64,000 bases of DNA from Bog-473 sp963777485 (GTDB lineage: Bacteria; Actinomycetota; Acidimicrobiia; Acidimicrobiales; RAAP-2), in assembly GCA_963777485.1 (NCBI GenBank), contig CAVZQP010000002.1, positions 1,240,001 to 1,304,000 of the forward strand. The letters run 5' to 3'. Below are positions 42,730 through 50,732 of the stretch, piece after piece. Under the pieces are notes generated by a model that saw only the letters and a program-made list of their open reading frames with translations, was not told the DNA's origin and made no database searches. The translations under genes were made by a program, and so were the position numbers. Each line of letters starts with the position of its first letter. Position 1 is the stretch's first letter.

Positions 42730-44351
42730 GACACCGCCATCGGCTGGGCCGCGCTGAGCGCGACGACGGCATCGAAGCGCGGCAGCAACGTGGCCTCGTG
42801 CGCGGCGACGACGACGGAGCGCCCGGCCAACCAAGGCTCGAGGGCAGGGGCGATCCGCGCGACGGTCGGCGGGTCGAGCGAGGCGGTGGGCTCGTCGAGC
42901 AGCAGCACGGGAGCGGGCCGCAACAGGGCCCGGGCCAACGCAACTCGTTGGCGTTCCCCGGCGCTCAGGGTCAGCCCGTCGTGGCCGACAGTGGTGTCCA
43001 GTCCGTCGGGCAGGCCCGCCATGAGGTCGCCCAGTCCGACGGCGTCGAGCACGGCGCGCAGCTGGTCATCGCCCGCTTCGGGTGCGCCGAGTCGCAGGTT
43101 CGCTCCCAATGTCGCGTTGAAGAGGTGTGGCCGCTGGGGCAGCCAGGAAAATTGGTCCCGCCAGGCCGGGTCTGCGCCCGCGATCCGGTCACCCACGGCG
43201 ACCGTCCCCGCACTGGGCGTTACGAACCCGAGGAGCGCGGCGAGCACGGTCGACTTGCCCGAACCCGAAGGCCCAGTGAGCGCCAGCCGCGTGCCCGACG
43301 GCACGCGCATGGAGAAAGAGACCAGGGCCGGCCGGCTCCGATGTTCGTATTCGACGACGAGCCCCGCGACGTCGAGCATCCCGGGCGACGACGAGCGCGA
43401 CGGGGAGTGGTCCACCCGAGCCGCTGCAGCCGGCGTATCGAGCACCTCGAGCACGCGGTCGGCTGCGGCCTGCCCCTCCGTACTGGCGTGGAACTCCGCG
43501 CCGGCGCGTCGGAGGGGGATGAAGATCTCGGGTACCACGAGCAGTACCGCCATCGCCGTCTGCAGGCCGAGCTGTCCCCATAGAAGACGCAGCCCGAGGA
43601 CCATGGCGACGAAGCCGACGCCGAACCCGGCGATCATGTCCATGGAGAGGGCGGACAGGAACGCGATGCGCAGCGTCCGCATCGTGGCGGAGCGGACGCC
43701 GTCGTTCGCGGCCTCCACCTCGCGGCGACCTTGCGACTCCCGTCCGAACGCCCGCAAGGTGGGGAGCCCTTCGACCAATTGCAGGAACCGCCCGGCGAGC
43801 GACGAGAGCCGGCGCCACTGGCGCTCGGCCCGTCGTGTCGCCTCGCGCCCGAAATAGATCATCGTGATCGGTACTGCGACCACGAGCGCAATGACCACAA
43901 CGAGGGACAGCCAGTCTTGTGTGGCCACCCAGGCCAACAAGAGGAAAGGAATGACCGCGGCCGCCGCCGCCTGCGGCAGGTAGCGGAAGTAGTAGGCATG
44001 GAGCGAACGCATGCCGCGCGTGGCGGTGAGCGACAGCTCGCCGGTGCGTTCGCCGGCGAGCCATGCCGGCCCCAGGTCGAGGGTGTGCCGCAGCAGATCC
44101 CGCCGAAGCCGGCCGACGACGCGATCGGCGGCGCCCAAGGCGGAAAAGTCGGCCGCCGCATGCAGGAGTGCACGGACCATCAAGGCGAGCCCGACCACGA
44201 CGAGCGCGCCCGTGACCGCGCTCAGCGGCGCGTGGTGGAGCAGCGAGCGGTCGACGACGTGAGCCAATGCCACCGCTTGGACGACGATGGCCGCCGCGCT
44301 CAAGGCCGCGAGGAAGACTGCAACGCCGGCCACTCGCCGGAGGCCCGGCAC
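42726..44351 (-). CDS. cydD: Thiol reductant ABC exporter subunit CydD
   Basis: A half-transporter of at least 541 residues with six membrane helices. The ATPase domain has GPSGSGKST, SAGERQRVALARAL, VLLLDEPTASLD and the H-loop AAHEAT. It pairs with CydC. The GTG at 44351 is the first ordinary start, but the conserved CydD N-terminal segment (L-V-D-P-A-L-A-x-R-V-P-G) lies just upstream in the same frame. It would be included if translation begins at the CTG at 44414, which overlaps the thiolase-like stop as CTGA. The true protein may therefore be 21 residues longer. Confidence 0.87.
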   Translation of the reverse strand: MPGLRRVAGVAVFLAALSAAAIVVQAVALAHVVDRSLLHHAPLSAVTGALVVVGLALMVRALLHAAADFSALGAADRVVGRLRRDLLRHTLDLGPAWLAGERTGELSLTATRGMRSLHAYYFRYLPQAAAAAVIPFLLLAWVATQDWLSLVVVIALVVAVPITMIYFGREATRRAERQWRRLSSLAGRFLQLVEGLPTLRAFGRESQGRREVEAANDGVRSATMRTLRIAFLSALSMDMIAGFGVGFVAMVLGLRLLWGQLGLQTAMAVLLVVPEIFIPLRRAGAEFHASTEGQAAADRVLEVLDTPAAAARVDHSPSRSSSPGMLDVAGLVVEYEHRSRPALVSFSMRVPSGTRLALTGPSGSGKSTVLAALLGFVTPSAGTVAVGDRIAGADPAWRDQFSWLPQRPHLFNATLGANLRLGAPEAGDDQLRAVLDAVGLGDLMAGLPDGLDTTVGHDGLTLSAGERQRVALARALLRPAPVLLLDEPTASLDPPTVARIAPALEPWLAGRSVVVAAHEATLLPRFDAVVALSAAQPMAVS

Positions 44352-44410
44352 CCGCGCCGCAAGGGCCGGGTCGACCAGTCGGGGCGGGCCCGGTCGTGAG
44401 GGCGTCGCGT

Positions 44411-45877
44411 TCAGAGTCGAAATGTCGTGTCCTTCACCATGACCGTCCTACCCGCGAGGCCCTCTGCGGCGGCGAGGCGGGCGGTCTGTGCATCTTCGCA
44501 GGTGGCCGCCGTGCGGACCCCATCGGGCAGGTCGGCGATGACCGCTGTGCGCACGGGTTCGAACCCGTCGGCGCCGCCGTAGGTGACCGTGAAGCTGGCC
44601 ACGGTGGCACCCGTCCCGCTCGCCGGCGGTTCGTCCGCGACCGGCAGGACCTCGGTGGCCGCCAGCGCCTCCACCGCCATGTCGGCCAGAAGCGTGGCCT
44701 TGCGGGGCGGCGATGCCGACCACACCGCCAGCCCTGGCTTGGACAACATTCCCGAGACTGTCGTCACGAGTCCGAGCTCCTCTGGTTCGTCACGCAGCCG
44801 GCGGCCCAAAGTAACAAGCGACTGCAAGACGTAGTGGTTGAACGGCCCACCCGAGAAAGCCATACCGCCGGTGAGCGTCGGTGTTCCGAAGGGATCCAAA
44901 CTCAGCTCTCGCTGTTGCACGCGGACCGCCGCGGGGAAGCACGAGTAGACCTCGGCCAAGTGCAGCTCGCGCAGTGCCACGCCGAGATGGGACTCGGCCG
45001 CCTGGCCCAGCACGCCCATCGCCGGCCAAGCGTGCAGGCGCCTGCGCGCGGTGAGCGTCACCGCCTCAGAGCAGTGCAGGGCGACATGGGGGAACAGCCA
45101 ACGGTCCCGCGGGACCCCCATCTGAGCAGCGACCTCCACGGAGCTGATCAATAACGCCGAGGATTGGTCCACCGTCCACTGTGTCGAGTGCCGCAGGTTG
45201 TAGGGGTAGGCGAGCGGCCTGTTGCCCGGCCCAGGCGTTGCGATCTCGAGTGCGCTCCGAGGCGCACCGAAGGCCGCGTCGGGGTTGCGGGTCGCCACCT
45301 CGTTGAAGCGGCTCCAGAGGCCAGCGATCTGCTCACGCTGGGTATGGCTCGACAGTCCCTCGGCAGCGGCCAGTGCGTTCTCGATCAACGCGTACTCCTG
45401 GATGACGGGCCACGCCAGCCCAGCGGCGATCTCGATCGGTGCAATGAAGTCAGGCGGTCGCTTCAGTACTTCGTCGGGGGGCCCGGGCTCGTCGTCCTCT
45501 TCCACCCCACCCTTTCGTCCCCAGGCGCGCGCCTCGGCGCCGACCACAACGACGGCGTTGCACTCGCCTGCGGCCACTGTGGCCAGCGCGTAGTTGATGA
45601 CCTCTTGTTGTGACACGCCGACTTCGGCCAGAACGGTCCGGGCATTGGCGGCACCGATCCGGCGCGCCACGCTCCGCCCAGGATCCGTGAGCCGCCACGA
45701 TCCCTGCGTGTACACGATGCGGTCGATCGATCCCAAGAGCTCCGGTTCGCCGGAGTCGATGGCAGCCCGGCGCACCGCCTCGGTCATGAGCTCGGTGACC
45801 GGACCGGGTTCGTTTGTCGCGCCCAGACCCACCAGGACGGGTTGGCGCGGGTCGATCGGATGGTCGGGTTGCGTCAC
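44411..45877 (-). CDS. Thiolase-like protein (acetyl-CoA acetyltransferase family), apparently lacking the nucleophilic Cys
   Basis: A 488-residue member of the thiolase-fold group often annotated as acetyl-CoA acetyltransferase in actinobacteria. It has VLVGLGATNEPGPVTEL at the start and AAGECNAVVVVGAEARAWGR in the first half. The second half carries HLAEVYSCFPAAVRVQQ and the C-terminal VSGMLSKPGLAVWSASPP. Where true thiolases have the V-N-x-x-C-x-S-G nucleophile, this protein reads VGVSQQEVIN, so I see no nucleophilic Cys. Members of this branch may bind acyl-CoA without classical thiolysis. The GTG at 45877 has TAGCAT 8 nt upstream. The stop overlaps the possible CTG start of cydD. Confidence 0.78.
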   Translation of the reverse strand: MTQPDHPIDPRQPVLVGLGATNEPGPVTELMTEAVRRAAIDSGEPELLGSIDRIVYTQGSWRLTDPGRSVARRIGAANARTVLAEVGVSQQEVINYALATVAAGECNAVVVVGAEARAWGRKGGVEEDDEPGPPDEVLKRPPDFIAPIEIAAGLAWPVIQEYALIENALAAAEGLSSHTQREQIAGLWSRFNEVATRNPDAAFGAPRSALEIATPGPGNRPLAYPYNLRHSTQWTVDQSSALLISSVEVAAQMGVPRDRWLFPHVALHCSEAVTLTARRRLHAWPAMGVLGQAAESHLGVALRELHLAEVYSCFPAAVRVQQRELSLDPFGTPTLTGGMAFSGGPFNHYVLQSLVTLGRRLRDEPEELGLVTTVSGMLSKPGLAVWSASPPRKATLLADMAVEALAATEVLPVADEPPASGTGATVASFTVTYGGADGFEPVRTAVIADLPDGVRTAATCEDAQTARLAAAEGLAGRTVMVKDTTFRL

Positions 45878-45885
45878 GGCGGGCG

Positions 45886-45895
45886 ATGCTACGGT
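45886..45895. promoter_or_regulatory. Overlapping divergent -10 elements
   Basis: ATGCTACGGT contains TACGGT (45890-45895), ending 6 nt before the plus-strand ATG at 45902. On the other strand TAGCAT (45886-45891) ends 8 nt before the GTG at 45877. The two hexamers share the central TA, and the whole gap between the divergent genes is 24 bp. Neither gene has a ribosome site, so both mRNAs appear leaderless. Confidence 0.6.
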
Positions 45896-45901
45896 CCGCG
45901 A

Positions 45902-46747
45902 ATGGCGACGAGCGAAGTGAAGTGGCAGGACGCACTGGAGGGCTTCACCAAGGAGTCGTTCGAGGCGGACGGGAAGCGCAGAGACATCTATCGCATCGGT
46001 AGTGGGCCTGCGGTGATCGTGATCAGCGAGATCCCCGGCATCACCCCACTCGTTGCACAATTCGGGCGCCGCATCGCCGCGGCCGGCTGCACGGCGGTCC
46101 TGCCGCACCTCTTCGGTGACCCCGGCCGGCCCGCCAGCCCTGGCTACGCCATGCGGTCCATCGGTCCCGCCTGTGTCTCACGCGAGTTCGCCTGGTTCGC
46201 GCTCAAGAAGACGAGCCCGGTCACGTCGTGGCTCCGAAAGCTTGCCGCGGCCGAGCACGAGCGCTGCGGGGGTCCCGGCGTCGGCGCCATCGGCATGTGC
46301 TTCACCGGTGGGTTCGCGCTGGCGATGATGGTGGACGACATCATGCTGGCGCCGGTGCTGAGCCAGCCTTCGCTGCCGTTCCCGCTGTCGAAGAAGCGCA
46401 AAGCGGACATCGGCATATCCGACCGCGACCTGGCGAGGGTCAAGGAGCGTACGGCGGGGGGGACCTGTCTGCTGGGCCTGCGCTTCACCAACGACCCGTT
46501 CTGCTTCCCAGATCGTTTCGAGACGTTGCGCCGCGAGCTCGGTGACAAGTTCATTGCGGTAGAGATCGATTCAGCGCCGGGCAATCCGTACGGTCATCCG
46601 AAGCAAGCGCACTCCGTCGTCACGGAGCACCTGATCGACAAGGAAGGGGCGCCGACACGGGCCGCGCTCGACCAGACACTCGCCTTCTTCAGGGAGAAGC
46701 TCGGGGTGGGATCGGGGCCCGGGCCGCGACCCGCTGGGATGGAATAG
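45902..46747 (+). CDS. Dienelactone hydrolase family protein
   Basis: A 281-residue alpha/beta hydrolase of the DLH family. The nucleophile elbow is G-M-C-F-T-G-G, with Cys in place of Ser as in dienelactone hydrolase. The acid is probably in LRFTNDP and the His in HPKQAHSVV. VIVISEIPGITPLV provides the first strand. DLH enzymes open lactone rings in chlorocatechol breakdown, and many homologues act on other esters. The region between the elbow and the acid is longer than in classical DLH. It is divergent from the thiolase-like gene with a 24-bp gap and would share a promoter region, suggesting joint regulation. Confidence 0.85.
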   Translation: MATSEVKWQDALEGFTKESFEADGKRRDIYRIGSGPAVIVISEIPGITPLVAQFGRRIAAAGCTAVLPHLFGDPGRPASPGYAMRSIGPACVSREFAWFALKKTSPVTSWLRKLAAAEHERCGGPGVGAIGMCFTGGFALAMMVDDIMLAPVLSQPSLPFPLSKKRKADIGISDRDLARVKERTAGGTCLLGLRFTNDPFCFPDRFETLRRELGDKFIAVEIDSAPGNPYGHPKQAHSVVTEHLIDKEGAPTRAALDQTLAFFREKLGVGSGPGPRPAGME

Positions 46748-46766
46748 GAGACCGGCAGGGCCACAC

Positions 46767-48131
46767 TCAGCGTCCGGCGGCCAGTATCTCCTCGCACACC
46801 CGCTCACCGGAGCGCACAGCGCCGTCCATGGCGCCGAACGATGTCGTCGCAGTCTCAGTGCCGGCCCAGTGGACGCGGCCCACCGGCTCGCGCAGCAACC
46901 GTCCGTACTGGGTGAGCACACCGGGTGCGAAGTGCGCGCACGAGCAGCCGCGCGTCCAACGCTCCTCGGACCAGTTGAGCTCCATGACTTCGAGCGGCGA
47001 TGCCGCCTTCGGCCCGAGGCGGGTGGTCAGCATCTTCAAGAGCACCGAGCGTCGTTCGCTCTCGGGGAGGGCCCACAACGCACGGGCCCTCGGCCCTGCC
47101 GAGTATGTGGCGATGATGCCGTGCGAATGCCCGGGCTGCGTCGTGTCGAGCGTGACTTCGATGAGGTCGTCCGTCGCGACCGTCGCTCCGGACACTCCGT
47201 CGGCCCGCCAAAACGGTTCGTCGTAGATCGCCACGGTTTTCACCTCGGTGCCTGCTGGGATCTTGTGGATCAGCAGCGCGTGATCGGCGGGCAACGCGGG
47301 CTCGAAGCGGATCCCGGCGGCCAGGGCCCGCGGGAGGGCCAGCACGACGCGGCGGGCTGTCACCGTCGCCGCATCGGACACCACCTCGACCCGGGCCTCC
47401 TGTTGGGTCACAGCCGTGACCGGCGCGCCCAGAACGACCGCATCGCCGAGCTCGTGCGCCATGGCGGTGGGGATCTGACTCACCCCGCCGTCGAACTGCG
47501 AGTCCTGGTAGCCGCCGGCGATGTTCATCAGTGACTCGACACCGCCGGCCGAGCTCACGAGCAAGAGCCAGCTGAGCATGGAGACCTCGGACAGGTCGCA
47601 GGTGAAGCACGCGCGCACCGTCGCCTCCACCAGGTCGCGGGCCAGCTTCGTCGGCACGCGCCCGGCGGTGAGCCATGCCCGCACCGACTGGGCGTCCCAT
47701 TGCGCCGCTCGAGGGGCGTCCCACGGCGCGGCGGGCGAGACCTTCTTCGCCATGGAGCTCATCCGTGCGACCGCCTGCCCTGCGCTGACCAGCGCCAGCG
47801 GGCTGATCTTGGGGATGTCACCGCGGTAACGCCGGACCTTCCCCCCGGTGGCAAGCACGGCGTCACCATCGACGTACGTCTTGAACGTGGTGACGCCGGT
47901 TTCCTTGGCCAGCGCATGCAGCTGGTCGTGGTTCGGCCCGATGAAGCAGCCGCCCATGTCGACCGGCACGCCCCCGGCCGAGGTCTGGGTCCACACCCGG
48001 CCTCCCACCCGGGCCCGTGCCTCGAGCACGACCACCGACCGGCCCGCCTGGGTAAGCCGGCGGGCCGCCGTCAGCCCTGCGAGCCCCCCACCCACCACGC
48101 AGACGTCAGCTTCCAACCTGTGTTCCGGCAC
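46767..48131 (-). CDS. FAD-dependent amine oxidase family protein
   Basis: A 454-residue flavoprotein of the monoamine oxidase / protoporphyrinogen-oxidase-like family. The N-terminal dinucleotide motif is VCVVGGGLAGLTAARRLTQAG, followed by VVLEARARVGGRVWTQ. The C-terminal FAD motif is RVHWAGTETATTSFGAMDGAVRSG. The C-terminal cysteines in RGCSCAHF stand near the position where MAO carries its covalent flavin. The substrate may be an amine or a steroid-like ring. GGGAGG lies upstream of the GTG start. It is divergent from the TetR gene at 48274 and likely its target, given the palindrome between them. Confidence 0.85.
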   Translation of the reverse strand: MPEHRLEADVCVVGGGLAGLTAARRLTQAGRSVVVLEARARVGGRVWTQTSAGGVPVDMGGCFIGPNHDQLHALAKETGVTTFKTYVDGDAVLATGGKVRRYRGDIPKISPLALVSAGQAVARMSSMAKKVSPAAPWDAPRAAQWDAQSVRAWLTAGRVPTKLARDLVEATVRACFTCDLSEVSMLSWLLLVSSAGGVESLMNIAGGYQDSQFDGGVSQIPTAMAHELGDAVVLGAPVTAVTQQEARVEVVSDAATVTARRVVLALPRALAAGIRFEPALPADHALLIHKIPAGTEVKTVAIYDEPFWRADGVSGATVATDDLIEVTLDTTQPGHSHGIIATYSAGPRARALWALPESERRSVLLKMLTTRLGPKAASPLEVMELNWSEERWTRGCSCAHFAPGVLTQYGRLLREPVGRVHWAGTETATTSFGAMDGAVRSGERVCEEILAAGR

Positions 48132-48162
48132 TTCCGCACCTCCCGACGCACAGAGAACGCTA

Positions 48163-48183
48163 ACATGCGTGCTGCCCGCATGT
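48163..48183 (+). promoter_or_regulatory. Inverted repeat between amine oxidase and TetR genes
   Basis: ACATGCG (48163-48169) and CGCATGT (48177-48183) are perfect 7-bp arms with a 7-bp spacer. A second hairpin, ACCCCT/AGGGGT with ACCG between (48203-48218), lies closer to the TetR gene, which has its own TATACC -10 at 48232-48237. The first repeat fits a TetR-type operator. Confidence 0.5.
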
Positions 48184-48273
48184 AAACTAGGAGTCCATAT
48201 ACACCCCTACCGAGGGGTCCCAAGGCGCTCCGTATACCCGCCAACGGAAAACCGCATCGCGCAGAGGATCACG

Positions 48274-48897
48274 ATGACAATGCCCACATCCGAGAGCACC
48301 GCCACCCGCCGGCCCCGGCGGACGCAGGCCGACCGTTCGGCATCGACCACCGCGGCTCTCGTGAAGGCGGCACGGGAGCTCTTCGCCGAGCAGGGCTTCG
48401 CCGCCACCAGCCGCGATCAGATCGCCGAACGTGCTGGTGTCACGCGGGGGGCGCTCTACCACCACTTCGAGTCCAAGACGGCCGTTGCGGTGGCCGTGGT
48501 GGCCGGGCTGGAGGACGAGCTCGTCGAGCGGGTGGTCACCGCGGCAGCCGAGGCCGAGGATGTCCGGACGCAGCTGCACCTGGCCTGCCGTGCCTACATG
48601 GACGCCGCCGCCGACCCGACGATTGCCCGCATCCTTGCCGATGCCCCCGCCGTCCTCGGCGTGGCCGCGTGCCGCCAGCTCGACGCCGAATCGTGTCTGC
48701 CTCTCCTGGAGGAGGGCTTCGCCCGGGCGGCCGATCAGGGGATCGAGGTGCCGGGTGACCCCGGCGTGGCCGCCGCCCTGCTCCTGGGCTTCCTCAACGA
48801 GGCGGCCGGGCTCATTGCTGCCGCACCGTTCAACCGCGCCCGTCGCGAGGCGGTCACGGCCACCGTCGACGCGTTCTTGACCAAGCTCTTCGGCTGA
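48274..48897 (+). CDS. TetR family transcriptional regulator
   Basis: A 207-residue repressor. After 25 mostly polar residues comes the TetR DNA-binding domain (LVKAARELFAEQGFAATSRD, then IAERAGVTRGALYHHFESK), and then a helical ligand domain ending near 205. The ATG at 48274 has AGAGGA six bases upstream. It probably controls the divergent amine oxidase gene and perhaps the aldehyde dehydrogenase gene that follows 93 bp downstream; oxidised amines yield aldehydes, so the three genes could form one catabolic unit. That link is inference. Confidence 0.87.
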   Translation: MTMPTSESTATRRPRRTQADRSASTTAALVKAARELFAEQGFAATSRDQIAERAGVTRGALYHHFESKTAVAVAVVAGLEDELVERVVTAAAEAEDVRTQLHLACRAYMDAAADPTIARILADAPAVLGVAACRQLDAESCLPLLEEGFARAADQGIEVPGDPGVAAALLLGFLNEAAGLIAAAPFNRARREAVTATVDAFLTKLFG

Positions 48898-48990
48898 TCC
48901 CGAGTCCCACGACCGGGCCCATTGAGCTGCGCCAGCCGCGGTGGGAGGATGGCCGCGACCAAAGCAGGGGCATCGAGTCGAAGGAGCGCC

Positions 48991-50397
48991 ATGTCCGACT
49001 TCGTCATGACCATCGCCGGGGAACCAGCGGCGGCCGAGACCACGTTCGGGGTGCGCAACCCTGCAACTGGCGAGGTGTTCGCGCAAGCGCCCGAGTGTTC
49101 GCGCCAGCAACTCGATGCAGCTTTCGATGCCGCGGCCAAGGCCGTCCGCGACTGGAAGGCAGACGAATCGCAGCGCCGCGCCGTGATCCAAAAGGCCGCC
49201 GAGACCCTCATGGGCTCCGGCACCGAGCTCGCTCCGGTCCTCACGGCCGAACAGGGCAAGCCGATCACCGACGCCACCATGGAGGTCATCGGCTCGGGGG
49301 TGTGGGCGCAGTACTTCGCCAACCTCGAGGTCCCGCCGCAGGTCATCCAGGACGATGATGGCGCTTACGTCGAGGTGGTCCGACGGCCACTCGGCGTCGT
49401 CGCGGCGATCACGCCGTGGAACTACCCGCTCCTGCTGTCGTTCTGGAAGATCGCGCCGGCGCTTCTCGCCGGCAATACGCTCGTGCTCAAGCCGAGCCCG
49501 TTCACTCCGCTGACCACGCTGAAGTGCGGCGAGCTCCTGCGCGAGGTGTTCCCACCCGGTGTTGTCAACATCGTCAGCGGTAGCGACGAACTCGGCGCCT
49601 GGATGACGTCGCACCCGATCCCGAGGAAGATCAGCTTTACGGGCTCGGTGGAAACCGGCAAGAAGGTCAACATGGCGGCCGCTCCGGATCTCAAGCGCGT
49701 CACCCTCGAGCTCGGCGGCAACGACCCGGCCATCGTGCTCGACGACGCCGACCCGAAGACCGTCGCCGAGGCCATTTTCAATGGCGCCTTCATGAACAAC
49801 GGCCAGGTGTGCTCTGCCGTCAAGCGGGTGTACGTCCCCGAAGCCCTCTACGACGACGTCGTTGAAGGGCTGGCCGAGCAGGCTCGAGCGATCAAAGTGG
49901 GCGAGGGCAACGAAGAAGACGTGAAACTCGGGCCGATCAACAACGAACCGCAATACGAGCGGGTCAAGGAATTGGTCGCCGACGCCCTCAGCCACGGCGC
50001 CACTGCCGTGACCGGCGGGAAGGCGATGGACCGACCTGGCTACTTTTTCGAGCCGACCATCCTCGCCGGGCTCTCCGATGGCACGCGCATCGTCGACGAG
50101 GAACAGTTCGGGCCGGCCCTGCCTGTCATCTCGTACCGCGACGTCACCGATGCTGTCGACCGGGCGAACGCCACAAACTTCGGCCTGTCCGGCTCGGTTT
50201 GGGGAGCGGACGCCGACCGTGCGGCCGAGGTGGCCGGCCAACTCGAATGCGGCACGGCGTGGGTGAACACCCACTTGGCGCTCGCGCCGCACCAGCCGTT
50301 CGGCGGCTTCAAGTGGAGCGGTCTGGGCGTGGAGAACGGGCCGTGGGGTCTCGCGGAGTTCTCCGAGCTGCAGGTCATGCACCGCAAGAAGGGCTGA
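48991..50397 (+). CDS. NAD(P)-dependent aldehyde dehydrogenase
   Basis: A 468-residue ALDH superfamily enzyme. ITPWNYPLLLSFWKIAPALLAGNT forms the cofactor site in parts. KPSPFTP, SFTGSVETGKKV, the Glu in TLELGGNDPAIV and the nucleophile Cys in NNGQVCSAVKRVYV are all present. The length is slightly below the 480-500 average because the N-terminal arm is short. It would oxidise an aldehyde, possibly the product of the nearby amine oxidase. The ATG at 48991 has AAGGAG five bases upstream; an earlier in-frame start is arginine-rich and lacks a site. Confidence 0.9.
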   Translation: MSDFVMTIAGEPAAAETTFGVRNPATGEVFAQAPECSRQQLDAAFDAAAKAVRDWKADESQRRAVIQKAAETLMGSGTELAPVLTAEQGKPITDATMEVIGSGVWAQYFANLEVPPQVIQDDDGAYVEVVRRPLGVVAAITPWNYPLLLSFWKIAPALLAGNTLVLKPSPFTPLTTLKCGELLREVFPPGVVNIVSGSDELGAWMTSHPIPRKISFTGSVETGKKVNMAAAPDLKRVTLELGGNDPAIVLDDADPKTVAEAIFNGAFMNNGQVCSAVKRVYVPEALYDDVVEGLAEQARAIKVGEGNEEDVKLGPINNEPQYERVKELVADALSHGATAVTGGKAMDRPGYFFEPTILAGLSDGTRIVDEEQFGPALPVISYRDVTDAVDRANATNFGLSGSVWGADADRAAEVAGQLECGTAWVNTHLALAPHQPFGGFKWSGLGVENGPWGLAEFSELQVMHRKKG

Positions 50398-50732
50398 CCG
50401 AGAGTTCAGGAGCCTTTGCGTTCTTCTGGGGCATCACGAGGGCGTCACTCGCCCGGCACCGATGAACGATTCCGGTGCCGGGCGGTGACGACCCGCCCCG
50501 ACGAGGTTGGTGTCCGGGATCAGCTCGTCGTGGTGTTGAGGAGGGCCACCCGACGATGCCTGTCAGACCCGAGCGCAATTCCCCGCATTGCCGCACGTCC
50601 TGACATCAGCGTCTTGACACCTGCCCATCCTCCGTTCGCCAGGTCAGAAGTCTGCGCGTCAAACATGATGGTTCTGTAAGGGATCGGCCCTTCGGAGCAA
50701 TTTCGGCACCGGGAGATGCGAGGCTTGGGGGC
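50398..50732. other. 335-bp intergenic region
   Basis: No credible gene is present. It holds the strong hairpin at 50444-50489 and, nearer the response regulator, an AT-richer patch with TCTGTAAGGGATCG around 50673-50686 that could contain the promoter. No ribosome site stronger than GCGAGG is seen before the GTG at 50733. Confidence 0.6.
50444..50489. terminator. Long GC-rich hairpin, probable bidirectional terminator
   Basis: CGCCCGGCACCG (50450-50461) pairs perfectly with CGGTGCCGGGCG (50473-50484) around an 11-nt loop. GTCAC (50444-50448) and GTGAC (50485-50489) extend the stem beyond a one-base bulge, giving 17 pairs. No T-tract follows on either strand, so termination would rely on the stem alone or on Rho. 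It lies 47 bp after the aldehyde dehydrogenase stop. Confidence 0.6.
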
